Below, piece after piece: positions 40,513 to 50,952 of a DNA stretch of 64,000 nt (positions are counted from its first letter, which is position 1; each line of letters opens with the position of its first letter). The notes beneath the pieces are model-generated. The model was given only the letters and a program-made list of their open reading frames with translations. It made no database searches and had not been told where the DNA came from. Where the stretch lies: NCBI RefSeq assembly GCF_000234665.1, contig NC_018324.1, forward strand, positions 1,484,942 to 1,548,941, given 5' to 3'. The DNA is from Leishmania mexicana MHOM/GT/2001/U1103 (Eukaryota; Euglenozoa; Kinetoplastea; Trypanosomatida; Trypanosomatidae). A program made the position numbers and the translations under genes.

Positions 40513-41273
40513 CAACGGCCTGTAAGCGAGCAGTCAAAAGAAAGACAGCGTAAAACTCTACGAATATCCCTGGCTCTCCGCAAACGCTCACTTCCCAACG
40601 AAAAGAAACACGACCCGCTCACCCATGCCAGCGTGGCCGGCACGCGTGGGCACCCACTTGAAACTGAGGTGCTGAACGGTACCGATTCTGTGATGGCGCT
40701 CGATGGTCGGCGATGCGGTGCGCTGGTCCATCCTACAGACAAGACGGAGGTTCTAGCCTTGCCTGGTATTCTTCCCCATCAAGCTTCCGTCAGCGGGTAC
40801 ACTCCCGACCCTTCTCTTCTCACATCCTCTTCTCTTCTGCCCTGGCACCCCCTCACCACTTTTCGTCTTCACGCGATCAGTCATAGACGGAGTTGCCGCA
40901 GTGTGCCCTTTTGTATTTTCTCGTCGCTGCGGTCACCAAGCTTGTGCAACGAGTCAGACGGGGCTAGGCAGCACCGCAGAAGGTGAAGAGCATCTCTTCC
41001 CACTCGCGCCCCGTAGCACTCGTACACAGCATTACGTTCATAAAGCTTGCGCTCTTGGGGAGCTCTTTTCACTGGTGTGTCTCCCTCGTTGTCCTGAAAG
41101 GGTTGCTACATAATTTGCTTACCCCGCACGCACCCACACCCACTCACCCACCCACCCACACGCACCCATTACGCCTGTACACGTGCATCATCACAGTAGC
41201 ACGCACGCACACCCGCTTCTCCAGTGGCTTTCCTTTTTCGTTTTTGTGTCGGCTTGCCTCCCTCGAGTAAGCG
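40513..41273. other. Intergenic spacer, no gene seen
   Basis: The spacer has CA/CCA-rich sequence at about 41125-41165 and a pyrimidine tract with an AG at 41266-41267, only six bases before the next ATG. No supported gene. Confidence 0.65.
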
Positions 41274-43346
41274 ATGTTTTTTTGGGGCAGCTACAACTTT
41301 CAGGAGCCGCAGTTGTCGGAGAACCCCGACCGGCCGCCCCTGCGCTACCCCGGGTATCTACCACCCTCCCTCGCCGTGCTGCGCCGCAGCGCACCTGCGA
41401 ACCAAAACGCGACGGCCGCCTCTTCCTCTCTCCAGTCAGATGCCGCATCGGTGCAGGAAGCGCTTCGGAGCATCACAGCACTGCGCATGCAAGTCCACCA
41501 TATCGCGTGCGGCGCGAAACACCTTGTCGCGGCCGTGAGCCTTGTGCCAGCCGTAGAAGCGGCACCCGCAGGCCACAGTGAGGCTGTGATTGCACTTTAT
41601 GGTATGGGAAACAACGAGTACGGTCAGCTTGGTCATCATGTGGCGAACTACGCAACCACGCTGACGCATCTGCGCCTCGAGGACTTGATGGAGGGCACCG
41701 TCGTCAGCGTCGCCTGTGGGGCTCGGCACACAATCGTCTGCACCTCGACTGGCTGCGTGTACGTTACCGGTGACAACTCGTTCCACCAGCTGGGACTGCC
41801 TGGGCAAATGGTGAAGCCGCTGCCGCGGGGCGGCACGTATGCGCCAAGCTTCACCCAGCTCAAAAGCCTTGCGCATGTGAAGGCGGTGTACGCCAGCGGC
41901 AACGCATCCTTCGCACTCGACCGGCGCGGCCAGGTGTACTCGTGGGGTGAGTCCAAGTACGGCCACCTCGGGCACAACGACAACGGAGAGCGGCTCGACA
42001 CGCAAACTCTCAAGACCGTCTCGATAGACGTTGCCACGCCGCAGCTGGTGCGCTGGTTCGAACGCCACCGCATCTCGATTGTCGAGGTGGCTGTAGGGAG
42101 GTCGCACATGGTCTGTCGTAGTGAGGAGGATGTCTACACGTGCGGCGAGCCCTTTTTCGGGAAGCTTGGGCAAGGCGACATCGACCCACGTCTCGAGCCA
42201 ACGCGCGTGAAGTTCCCGCCGCGTAAGCAAGTGGAGCGGTTACTGAACATCGCGGCCGGTGATGACCACACTCTTGTTCTCAAGGAAAACCCGCTTATCG
42301 GTACCGTCGTGTACTTCTTCGGCAAGCTCAACAACGGAGATGGGCAGCTGCAGCCTACTATTGTGCAGTTGCCAACAACTGCAGTGCGGTCGGTGATGGC
42401 CGGCCGCGGCACCTTCTGCGCCGCCATCACACAGGAGGGCCAGCTCTACGTCTGGGGGAAGCACGCTTACACGAAGGTGTACAACGGCACAAGCGCGGCG
42501 GCGTCACGCACGCAGCCCAGCAAAGTGCATCTGCTTGAGTCGTACTCGATTGGCGGGGCGGTGTCAGGGGGCACGTTTATGGTCGCCTACGCCGCTGCAG
42601 GGACTTTTGTGCGGCCTGTGTCCGACCCCGCCGCAGCGGGTAGCGGAAAGGTCGAGGTGAAGGAGGAAAGCGGCACAGTGAGTGCGGAGGCCGTTGCGGC
42701 GACAACGGCGGCGCGCAGCTGGGACGTCGTCGTCCCGCACGACGCTCGTGTCGGTCGCAATGGCCTCGGCGATCCCGAGGAAGATTACGAGGAGGGTCTC
42801 CGCGCTCTTCTGCGACAGTACCTAGGCCCCGCCTTGGGGAATGCCTACGTGGCGCAGCTTCCGGCAGCACCCCCGCGCACTGCTGCCCCAGTGTATCAGT
42901 TCGACCACATCGCTGTCAAGGACTTAAGTCGTGGGCAGAAGGTGCGGCTGTGGATGACGAACATCTACGCTCTTGGCACAATCGTCGACGAGCTTGCTGA
43001 TCAGCCGCCAGGTGCGTCTTCCAGCCAGGCGTGCGAGGCATCCACCTCCAGCGACGCCGCCGCCACGGTCGCCCCCAGCGCACCCTTTCAGCATAATAAG
43101 GGAAGCCAGGCGGGTGCTCCGACGCAGTCAGGCGCGGCGGCCGAGGAGGATGACGATAACCACTCCCCGTCATCGCTCAAGGGGAAGCGAGTGAAGGTGG
43201 AGTGGCAGCGCGACGACTGGGACGACGAGGTGGTCACGCTCTACTCCGAGGACGAAACGCTCAACGAGGAGAACGTGAACCGTTGGCAGCCGTTCTGGTT
43301 TGAGCAGAATCCCGACGGCGAGTACGTGGTTCCCAAGAGTAAGTGA
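41274..43346 (+). CDS. RCC1-repeat (beta-propeller) protein
   Basis: The product has 690 residues from the ATG at 41274. RCC1-type blades are recognisable from about residue 70 to 440: YGMGNNEYGQLGHH, VSVACGARHTIVCTSTGCVY, VTGDNSFHQLGLPG, VYSWGESKYGHLGHNDNG, VEVAVGRSHMVCRSEEDVYT, CGEPFFGKLGQGD, NIAAGDDHTLVLKENPLIG and LYVWGKHAYTKVYNG. The family includes Ran exchange factors and many regulators with other partners; the divergent blades and long C-terminus argue against a canonical Ran GEF. The C-terminal ~160 residues contain VKDLSRGQKVRLWMTNIYAL and, after a low-complexity linker, GKRVKVEWQRDDWDDEVVTL. This pair could form a small split Tudor- or SH3-like barrel interrupted by disorder. The function is unassigned. 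Confidence 0.88.
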   Translation: MFFWGSYNFQEPQLSENPDRPPLRYPGYLPPSLAVLRRSAPANQNATAASSSLQSDAASVQEALRSITALRMQVHHIACGAKHLVAAVSLVPAVEAAPAGHSEAVIALYGMGNNEYGQLGHHVANYATTLTHLRLEDLMEGTVVSVACGARHTIVCTSTGCVYVTGDNSFHQLGLPGQMVKPLPRGGTYAPSFTQLKSLAHVKAVYASGNASFALDRRGQVYSWGESKYGHLGHNDNGERLDTQTLKTVSIDVATPQLVRWFERHRISIVEVAVGRSHMVCRSEEDVYTCGEPFFGKLGQGDIDPRLEPTRVKFPPRKQVERLLNIAAGDDHTLVLKENPLIGTVVYFFGKLNNGDGQLQPTIVQLPTTAVRSVMAGRGTFCAAITQEGQLYVWGKHAYTKVYNGTSAAASRTQPSKVHLLESYSIGGAVSGGTFMVAYAAAGTFVRPVSDPAAAGSGKVEVKEESGTVSAEAVAATTAARSWDVVVPHDARVGRNGLGDPEEDYEEGLRALLRQYLGPALGNAYVAQLPAAPPRTAAPVYQFDHIAVKDLSRGQKVRLWMTNIYALGTIVDELADQPPGASSSQACEASTSSDAAATVAPSAPFQHNKGSQAGAPTQSGAAAEEDDDNHSPSSLKGKRVKVEWQRDDWDDEVVTLYSEDETLNEENVNRWQPFWFEQNPDGEYVVPKSK

Positions 43347-45405
43347 TGTGGCGATGGTGTCCATGTACGTACGTACGTGTGCGTAAGAGCGAAAGCAACG
43401 AAGACCTGCACGTGTAGTGATGAGCAGGGAGTTGGATGAGGCACGCATCTCCGCTCTTCACACCGTTTGCGCTGCCACTCTTTATTTTGGTAGCGGAAGG
43501 GTCTGTGGAATGAAGCGGGAAAATCGTTGTCCCTCATAGAGGTGCAGCCGTGCGTGTGCGCAGGCAGCGGTGCTGGTGCGCAAGTCACGTGTCGGGCCAT
43601 GGCGGTTGGTGGTGAGGTGGGTTGGCCTTTACTGTTTTCTTATGTCCTTTGCCAGATGCACCCAATAATGCAAGATCTCTACGCTCGACCAAAATGCATT
43701 CAGTGGCATGATCACCATACAGCGAAAGAGCGAATGCAGTGGTACAGGAAGGATGGCGCGGACGGTATTTAGTTCCCTTCGGAGGCAGTTTCGCCTTCAC
43801 CACTGCGGTAATCGGTGAGCGTGTCACGCAGCGCCGCATGTTCGCACTTTGGTGCACTTGATCACCCAAGTGGTGACGTCGAGCGTCGTTGGGAAGACTG
43901 AATCACGCCCCTGCTTTCCTTTTCCTCCACCCCCATCTATCCGTCGCGCACGACTTTTCTCTCGCCCTCTCCAGTGCGCTGTCTGGGCAAGGGAGCGTGT
44001 GATGATGTGCCTGACGTGCGCATGCCACTGCATTGCCCCGATCTCCTTCTCTTCTTTTTTGAGCTCATGTGCATCCACACAGGCGACCACACACCCACGC
44101 ACACGTACCCTTTTTCTGTTAAGGGGGTCTCTTTTCCTCGCGGTTCTGAAGATCGGTGCCATTCCGGCCGGAGGGGGTGAGGGAGGGAGGGGGGCGCCTT
44201 TTCTAGGCTAACTGTGCTTGCGGATATTGATGGTGCGTAGCCTGCAACTGTGATGCTGGCACCTTGTTTACAAGCATCTAGAGCGTGCTGCCCTCTCTGT
44301 TGGATGGCTTCTAGTGACGTGCGTTCTGGGGTTTTTGGCGCCCCTCCTTTCCTCCCCCCACTTTTCCGTTTCCAGGACTTTGGTCTCCCATCTCGTGTAT
44401 GTGAGCGCACGTGCGCAGGGTTGCTCATCTGTCTTTTAGAACCTCTTTGGCTGCCTCTCCGCCATGCGCTTTTCCTTGCCTCCCTCTCTCCTTCATCACA
44501 CTGCTCTTCTTCTGCCCTCTGTGTCTCTGTGCATCCCCCGCCCTTGAAGTGGTGTGTGCCAGGAGGGGGGTAGAAAGAGGTCCGATCTGTGGTGCAGAAA
44601 GTGAGGGGGCGAAGGGGGGCGGCGGCGGCGGAGTCGCATATGGAACCTTGCCAATTCTCGAAGAGGTGTAACGTGGCAGAAAGAAAAGAGCCCAAGAGAA
44701 GGAGAGGAAGAGGAGGACTCGGTGCGCATTCGGACGTGTATGCACGTCGGGGATTGACGAGAAGAGTTGAGAAAAGCCCGCTGAACGCATGGCCCGATGC
44801 AACGGCAGAATGGCTCATCCTAGGCGACCAGGATGTAGCGATGGTGCAACAGGGGTAGGTGCGCGGTAGCTGTGTAGGCGCGTATGTTCTGACTTGCTCG
44901 TGGCAGATTGGGCACGTTGCAGTGAGCATGCGCGCCGGCAGCGGCTCCATTATGGGCGTTGGTGCTGCTGATGTGAAGAGAGTGAAAGCAAACATACTAC
45001 ACAAAGCAGTTCACTTGCGGAGCAGGCGTGACGGTAGGTGTGGTGGGTGCCCATATCTGCACTCTTTCTCTCTCCCTCTTCTCGCGCTACCTCTGTCTTA
45101 CTGTGGGAGTCACACTCCTGCAATTGGGCTTCTGGGTGTGGAGACGGCGGGCGGCAGGGCGTGATGCCCCGAAAAAAAAGGACTGTGTTGTGCGGCCACA
45201 TCTTCTTTGCTCTTCTTCTCGTGCGCCTCTACACGCCACGGATTCTCTTGATGATCTGCTCTCTCCCTCTCTCTACATCTGTCCAAACTGTCGCGCAACA
45301 TTCTTGATGGGTGTCCTCACTCCCGCGCACACCCATGAACACGCACGCACACGCACATTCATGTGACCTGTTCGAACTGCTCAGTGCGTATTCGTGTTGC
45401 AGCGC
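43347..45405. other. Intergenic spacer, no gene seen
   Basis: This 2-kb spacer contains a cgtacgtacgtacg stretch near 43365-43378, several pyrimidine tracts and an unsupported minus-strand ORF (43937-45004). Multiple ATGs occur upstream of the PGAM5-like start. The closest acceptor-like AG is at 45401-45402. Confidence 0.6.
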
Positions 45406-46449
45406 ATGTCTTTTACCTTCTGCCGGTTTTTTTGCAGTGTTGGGATCGGCTTTGCCGCGTCGCCGCTCCTTCGGGGAGCCGCCGTGGCTCTATGCGAGAC
45501 CGTGAAGCCCGCGGCGCCGCCTGGCATGGGTAGCGCTGCTCACATATCCGCCAATAGCCTTGTGAACCACCTCTTCGACGAAGATCCGCTGCCGACGAAG
45601 GAGGAGCTGCAGTACATCAAGACGTGGGGCGTGCCATGGGTGGAGGATTGGGATCGTCCAGGGAATCGCGGAATCAGAGCGGATCGCAGTGCGTCCCATC
45701 AGCGGCAGATCGTCATGATCCGCCACGGTCAGTACGGCAACGAAGGCATAAATGACGACAAAATTCATCGCCTCACTCCGCTAGGCGAGCGACAGGCCCG
45801 CGAGACCGGTGTTTACCTGCGCAGGCTCTTTGAGGAGAGCGATAAGCGGAAGAAGCTTAACGCAATTTACCGTCAGGCTCGGCGAGCCCACAAGCAGGCA
45901 AAGAGTGACGGTGCCTCTGAGGAGCAGTTGACTCAGTTGGAGAGGAAGATGGATGAGGCGCGCCTGGCGCTGTGTGGCGCTGGTGGCATCTTCGTCGATG
46001 CAATGCCGATGGCAGTGCATGTCTCGGACATGACCCGTGCAAAGCAGACCGCCGACTTAATTCTAGAAGCGTTCCCAGAAGATGTGCGGCTACGTAAGGA
46101 CGTGGATCCGCAGTTGCGGGAGCGCATTCCATGCGCCGTCCAGCCAGCGCGCTCCTTTACCCCCTCCGCGGAGGACATGCACATCGCCGAGACCGTCTTT
46201 GAGCGGTACTTTCACCGGCCCCTCGAGTCTGGAACCTCTGTCGAGATCATCGTCGGCCACGCCAATATGATTCGCTATCTCACCATGCGGGCACTGCAGC
46301 TGCCTCCCGAGGCGTGGCTGCGCACCTCCCTGCCCCATTGCAGCGTCACAACCATTACGATCCGCGGCACCGGTCATGTGAGCTTGGTCGGTATGGGCTC
46401 ATACGGTCACCTTCCTCCGGACATGGTGACGGTCTCGAACGTCAAGTAG
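45406..46449 (+). CDS. PGAM5-like phosphoglycerate-mutase-family Ser/Thr phosphatase
   Basis: The product has 347 residues from the ATG at 45406. The N-terminus (MSFTFCRFFCSVGIGFAASP) is hydrophobic with a few basic residues, resembling a mitochondrial signal anchor. A motif WVEDWDRPGNRG at about 81-92 resembles the WDxNWD multimerisation motif of PGAM5. The histidine-phosphatase core has Arg106-His107-Gly108 (MIRHGQYGN), LTPLGERQARETG, SDMTRAKQTADLI and the second catalytic histidine His285 (IVGHANMIRYL). Catalytic residues are complete. A charged helical insertion (about 150-185) separates the first two blocks. PGAM5 family enzymes are protein phosphatases of mitochondrial membranes rather than glycolytic mutases. 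A strong splice-acceptor-like site lies inside the coding start (see separate entry). Confidence 0.9.
   Translation: MSFTFCRFFCSVGIGFAASPLLRGAAVALCETVKPAAPPGMGSAAHISANSLVNHLFDEDPLPTKEELQYIKTWGVPWVEDWDRPGNRGIRADRSASHQRQIVMIRHGQYGNEGINDDKIHRLTPLGERQARETGVYLRRLFEESDKRKKLNAIYRQARRAHKQAKSDGASEEQLTQLERKMDEARLALCGAGGIFVDAMPMAVHVSDMTRAKQTADLILEAFPEDVRLRKDVDPQLRERIPCAVQPARSFTPSAEDMHIAETVFERYFHRPLESGTSVEIIVGHANMIRYLTMRALQLPPEAWLRTSLPHCSVTTITIRGTGHVSLVGMGSYGHLPPDMVTVSNVK
45421..45437 (+). promoter_or_regulatory. Possible internal trans-splice acceptor in PGAM5-like gene
   Basis: The sequence tgccggtttttttgcag, with AG at 45436-45437, lies 30 bases downstream of the first ATG. Use of this AG would remove the first start, and the next in-frame ATG is at 45526 (MGSAAHIS), giving a 307-residue product without the hydrophobic N-terminus. 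This is inference; no transcript data are available here. Confidence 0.35.
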
Positions 46450-47109
46450 TGCGTCTCTCTATGCTTGAGTGCGCTTGTTAGTGCGCGCAAATCTGCGAGA
46501 GCGCATACATCCTTATCGCTCGTGTTCCATTCGGCCCACACGCATCCTCATTTTTCCTCTTCCCTCAACCACCATCATAGTCACCTCTTCAGTGTTTTTT
46601 TTTTTGTGTACAGCGTCTGGGGTGCGGCGGAGCGGCAGCGCGGTCAAGCTGCCAGGTGTGTGCGTTCCTGCGTGATCTTTCCACCACCCCTACCAACGCT
46701 CATCACCCACCGTCACTCAGCCGATTCACCACCCGCTTCCTTCTGTAGGTAAGGGGCGAGTGAGGCCAAGAACAACAAGGTAACTCTGACACGGCGCTTC
46801 TCTCCCAACCGACATCAAAGTGCGTGTGTGGGGCAGGGGAGGAACAAAAACAACAGCACACAGCATTGCAGCCCCGATCCAGTATTTCCTCCAGGCGTAT
46901 TCTAGCGTTGCCGTCTATGTGCCTCCTCGACTGACGTCTCACAACGCACTCTCCACATCCACCCTCCTCCCCCCCCAACCCACCCCCACTGTAACCTTCT
47001 CTCCTGCCAACCATCCCCCTCTCTTTCGCCTCCTCCTGCTTCTCTGTCAGTCAAACAGTACCTCCCCATCACTTGGTTCTGCTGCTAACATCCCAAAAAT
47101 CTGCAACTG
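46450..47109. other. Spacer between PGAM5-like gene and tandem array
   Basis: The spacer has pyrimidine-rich UTR sequence with a T-run near 46597-46605 and C-rich tracts near 46965-47010. No gene is supported. It ends at the left boundary of the tandem repeat array. Confidence 0.65.
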
Positions 47110-48386
47110 AAAGCACAGCCATCGGACACAGGGAGGCTGCGCTCGGTGCCTTCCTGTGATGAAGTCAGGCCGGCGAGAATGTTGAGGGACCAGCACAAGG
47201 CGCGCCCATCCCTCCTTGTCGCTCTCCGCGTGTGCCGCAGCTGTGACGGCGACAGTGGGAGGGGGGGGTAAGCAGGCGCGGTGGTGGGGGCGGCAGCTCG
47301 CCGTCTTTTCGCGGCGTTTGTGTGTGACGCGTAGCCGCAAACAAAGGAACACGGAGGGACTCCAAACACCATTCATTCCCTTGCGTGATGGAACTGTGGC
47401 GAGACGGTGCGTGCGGCGCTGGGCCAGCGCGCTGCCCGCGTGTGTCTGTGCTGTTTTTGTGCGGTGAGCGAAGGGGTTTGGGATTGGTAGGAGGAGGAGG
47501 GGGTGTCTTCTTGCTTCCCCTGCCTTGCTCATCTACCCTCTTCCCCCCGCCCCCACCCCCAAGCAGGATTGTGCTGCTGTCCGCTGTGTGGCGTGGTGCG
47601 GTTTCTGTCCCGGCTCTCACGAACAATCCCGCCCGGAGTTTACCATACTTGATCTCTTGCGCGGACCTACGGGTGCCCAGATGTGTGGTGTGTGGTAGGC
47701 GGCGCGTACGTGTGCGCGCTGCAGCTGCGCCAAAGGGGTCTTTGTCAAATTCCTTGCAGCGGCTGGTGCGAAATGGTGGGAGGGAGAACTTTCTCTCCCC
47801 TGCCCTCTCATCCATGTTGGTGCCGTGCGAGGACCGTATGACTCCAAGAGCTGTTTGCCGTTGTGCGTGTGCGCGTGGGTGAGCGAGAGACGACGACGAC
47901 AACTCAACCTCATTTTCAATACACAGCTGGTGAGAGCCTTTCTTTCGATGACGATGCACGAGTTAATCCATTCTCTGAGTCTCAGTGTGCGTGTGTATGT
48001 GCGCCGCTGCACTGCCGAACTGCGGCGTGGCGGTTGATGGACATGCGGGGGGCTGCTGTGTGGAGGAGCATGAGCAGTGTGCAGCCGCAAACAAAGGAAC
48101 ACGGGGGGAGGGCTCCAAACACCATACATTCCCTTGCGTGATGGAACTGTGGCGAGACGGTATGTGGTGCAAGGCCTTCAATGCTGGACCGCACTGCTTG
48201 CCGTTTGCGCGGGAAGGGGAGATGTTGCGGCGTCGTGTGTGTGGGCATCTGGCACCTGGGGGTGCTGGATCGCAATGCCACCGCGCGGGGGGAGCTGCCT
48301 AGTGGCATCGCTCATCCTTGCAGCACGCACGCCTGTGCCCTCACCTTGCTGCCAAGGCGTGAGACATAGCCAAGACGGTTGAGAAC
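47110..48386. repeat. Tandem repeat unit A (~1277 bp)
   Basis: This is the first unit of the array, starting at aaagcacagccatcgg. It is nearly identical to the following units but one base shorter in a G-homopolymer near 47261-47268. It contains two copies of a 76-79-bp internal module (47333-47408 and 48083-48161). Open frames of 165 codons (+) and 265 codons (-) exist but shift with the G-run length between units, so I consider the unit non-coding. Confidence 0.93.
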
Positions 48387-49901
48387 AAAGCACAGCCATC
48401 GGACACAGGGAGGCTGCGCTCGGTGCCTTCCTGTGATGAAGTCAGGCCGGCGAGAATGTCGAGGGACCAGCACAAGGCGCGCCCATCCCTCCTTGTCGCT
48501 CTCCGCGTGTGCCGCAGCTGTGACGGCGACAGTGGGAGGGGGGGGGTAAGCAGGCGCGGTGGTGGGGGCGGCAGCTCGCCGTCTTTTCGCGGCGTTTGTG
48601 TGTGACGCGTAGCCGCAAACAAAGGAACACGGAGGGACTCCAAACACCATTCATTCCCTTGCGTGATGGAACTGTGGCGAGACGGTGCGTGCGGCGCTGG
48701 GCCAGCGCGCTGCCCGCGTGTGTCTGTGCTGTTTTTGTGCGGTGAGCGAAGGGGTTTGGGATTGGTAGGAGGAGGAGGGGGTGTCTTCTTGCTTCCCCTG
48801 CCTTGCTCATCTACCCTCTTCCCCCCGCCCCCACCCCCAAGCAGGATTGTGCTGCTGTCCGCTGTGTGGCGTGGTGCGGTTTCTGTCCCGGCTCTCACGA
48901 ACAATCCCGCCCGGAGTTACCATANNNNNNNNNNNNNNNNNNNNNNNNNNNNNNNNNNNNNNNNNNNNNNNNNNNNNNNNNNNNNNNNNNNNNNNNNNNN
49001 NNNNNNNNNNNNNNNNNNNNNNNNCTTGCTTCCCCTGCCTTGCTCATCTACCCTCTTCCCCCCGCCCCCGCCCCCAAGCAGGATTGTGCTGCTGTCCGCT
49101 GTGTGGCGTGGTGCGGTTTCTGTCCCGGCTCTCACGAACAATCCCGCCCGGAGTTTACCATACTTGATCTCTTGCGCGGACCTACGGGTGCCCAGATGTG
49201 TGGTGTGTGGTAGGCGGCGCGTACGTGTGCGCGCTGCAGCTGCGCCAAAGGGGTCTTTGTCAAATTCCTTGCAGCGGCTGGTGCGAAATGGTGGGAGGGA
49301 GAACTTTCTCTCCCCTGCCCTCTCATCCATGTTGGTGCCGTGCGAGGACCGTATGACTCCAAGAGCTGTTTGCCGTTGTGCGTGTGCGCGTGGGTGAGCG
49401 AGAGACGACGACGACAACTCAACCTCATTTTCAATACACAGCTGGTGAGAGCCTTTCTTTCGATGACGATGCACGAGTTAATCCATTCTCTGAGTCTCAG
49501 TGTGCGTGTGTATGTGCGCCGCTGCACTGCCGAACTGCGGCGTGGCGGTTGATGGACATGCGGGGGGCTGCTGTGTGGAGGAGCATGAGCAGTGTGCAGC
49601 CGCAAACAAAGGAACACGGGGGGAGGGCTCCAAACACCATACATTCCCTTGCGTGATGGAACTGTGGCGAGACGGTATGTGGTGCAAGGCCTTCAATGCT
49701 GGACCGCACTGCTTGCCGTTTGCGCGGGAAGGGGAGATGTTGCGGCGTCGTGTGTGTGGGCATCTGGCACCTGGGGGTGCTGGATCGCAATGCCACCGCG
49801 CGGGGGGAGCTGCCTAGTGGCATCGCTCATCCTTGCAGCACGCACGCCTGTGCCCTCACCTTGCTGCCAAGGCGTGAGACATAGCCAAGACGGTTGAGAA
49901 C
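48387..49901. repeat. Tandem repeat unit B, interrupted by assembly gap
   Basis: The unit runs from its start to phase ~537, then the 100-N gap, then resumes at phase ~401 and continues to the unit end. Bases 48789-48924 and 49025-49161 are therefore the same part of the repeat, differing by one substitution and one missing T. It may be a chimera of two different units. Confidence 0.9.
48925..49024. other. Assembly gap of exactly 100 N
   Basis: One hundred consecutive N characters lie inside the tandem array. The round number indicates a placeholder rather than a measured length. Confidence 0.99.
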
Positions 49902-50952
49902 AAAGCACAGCCATCGGACACAGGGAGGCTGCGCTCGGTGCCTTCCTGTGATGAAGTCAGGCCGGCGAGAATGTCGAGGGACCAGCACAAGGCGCGCCCA
50001 TCCCTCCTTGTCGCTCTCCGCGTGTGCCGCAGCTGTGACGGCGACAGTGGGAGGGGGGGGGTAAGCAGGCGCGGTGGTGGGGGCGGCAGCTCGCCGTCTT
50101 TTCGCGGCGTTTGTGTGTGACGCGTAGCCGCAAACAAAGGAACACGGAGGGACTCCAAACACCATTCATTCCCTTGCGTGATGGAACTGTGGCGAGACGG
50201 TGCGTGCGGCGCTGGGCCAGCGCGCTGCCCGCGTGTGTCTGTGCTGTTTTTGTGCGGTGAGCGAAGGGGTTTGGGATTGGTAGGAGGAGGAGGGGGTGTC
50301 TTCTTGCTTCCCCTGCCTTGCTCATCTACCCTCTTCCCCCCGCCCCCGCCCCCAAGCAGGATTGTGCTGCTGTCCGCTGTGTGGCGTGGTGCGGTTTCTG
50401 TCCCGGCTCTCACGAACAATCCCGCCCGGAGTTTACCATACTTGATCTCTTGCGCGGACCTACGGGTGCCCAGATGTGTGGTGTGTGGTAGGCGGCGCGT
50501 ACGTGTGCGCGCTGCAGCTGCGCCAAAGGGGTCTTTGTCAAATTCCTTGCAGCGGCTGGTGCGAAATGGTGGGAGGGAGAACTTTCTCTCCCCTGCCCTC
50601 TCATCCATGTTGGTGCCGTGCGAGGACCGTATGACTCCAAGAGCTGTTTGCCGTTGTGCGTGTGCGCGTGGGTGAGCGAGAGACGACGACGACAACTCAA
50701 CCTCATTTTCAATACACAGCTGGTGAGAGCCTTTCTTTCGATGACGATGCACGAGTTAATCCATTCTCTGAGTCTCAGTGTGCGTGTGTATGTGCGCCGC
50801 TGCACTGCCGAACTGCGGCGTGGCGGTTGATGGACATGCGGGGGGCTGCTGTGTGGAGGAGCATGAGCAGTGTGCAGCCGCAAACAAAGGAACACGGGGG
50901 GAGGGCTCCAAACACCATACATTCCCTTGCGTGATGGAACTGTGGCGAGACG
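49902..50952. repeat. Tandem repeat unit C, truncated (~1051 bp)
   Basis: The unit is collinear with unit B and ends within the second internal module at gtggcgagacg, after which the sequence is unrelated. The missing ~227 bp correspond to the unit end (the segment found at 48162-48386). Confidence 0.92.

Noticed and set aside
43937..45004. 355-codon minus-strand ORF in a spacer
   Set aside because: It has Pro/Ser/Arg-rich UTR-like composition, no domain, lies on the strand opposite to all other genes, and has no convincing splice signal.
46597..47010. Possible strand switch or transcription terminator before the tandem array
   Set aside because: Genes on both sides are on the + strand, and the T/C-rich tracts are no stronger than in other spacers.
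50178..50675. 165-codon plus-strand ORF repeated in each tandem unit
   Set aside because: The ORF is low-complexity and encodes poly-Gly and poly-Pro patches from homopolymer runs. No conserved domain or splice signal supports it, so it is not called a gene.
49856..50752. 298-codon minus-strand ORF in the tandem array, with shorter forms in other units
   Set aside because: Its frame changes between units because of a G-homopolymer length difference, and it shows no protein-like features. Persistence across units is explained by sequence identity.
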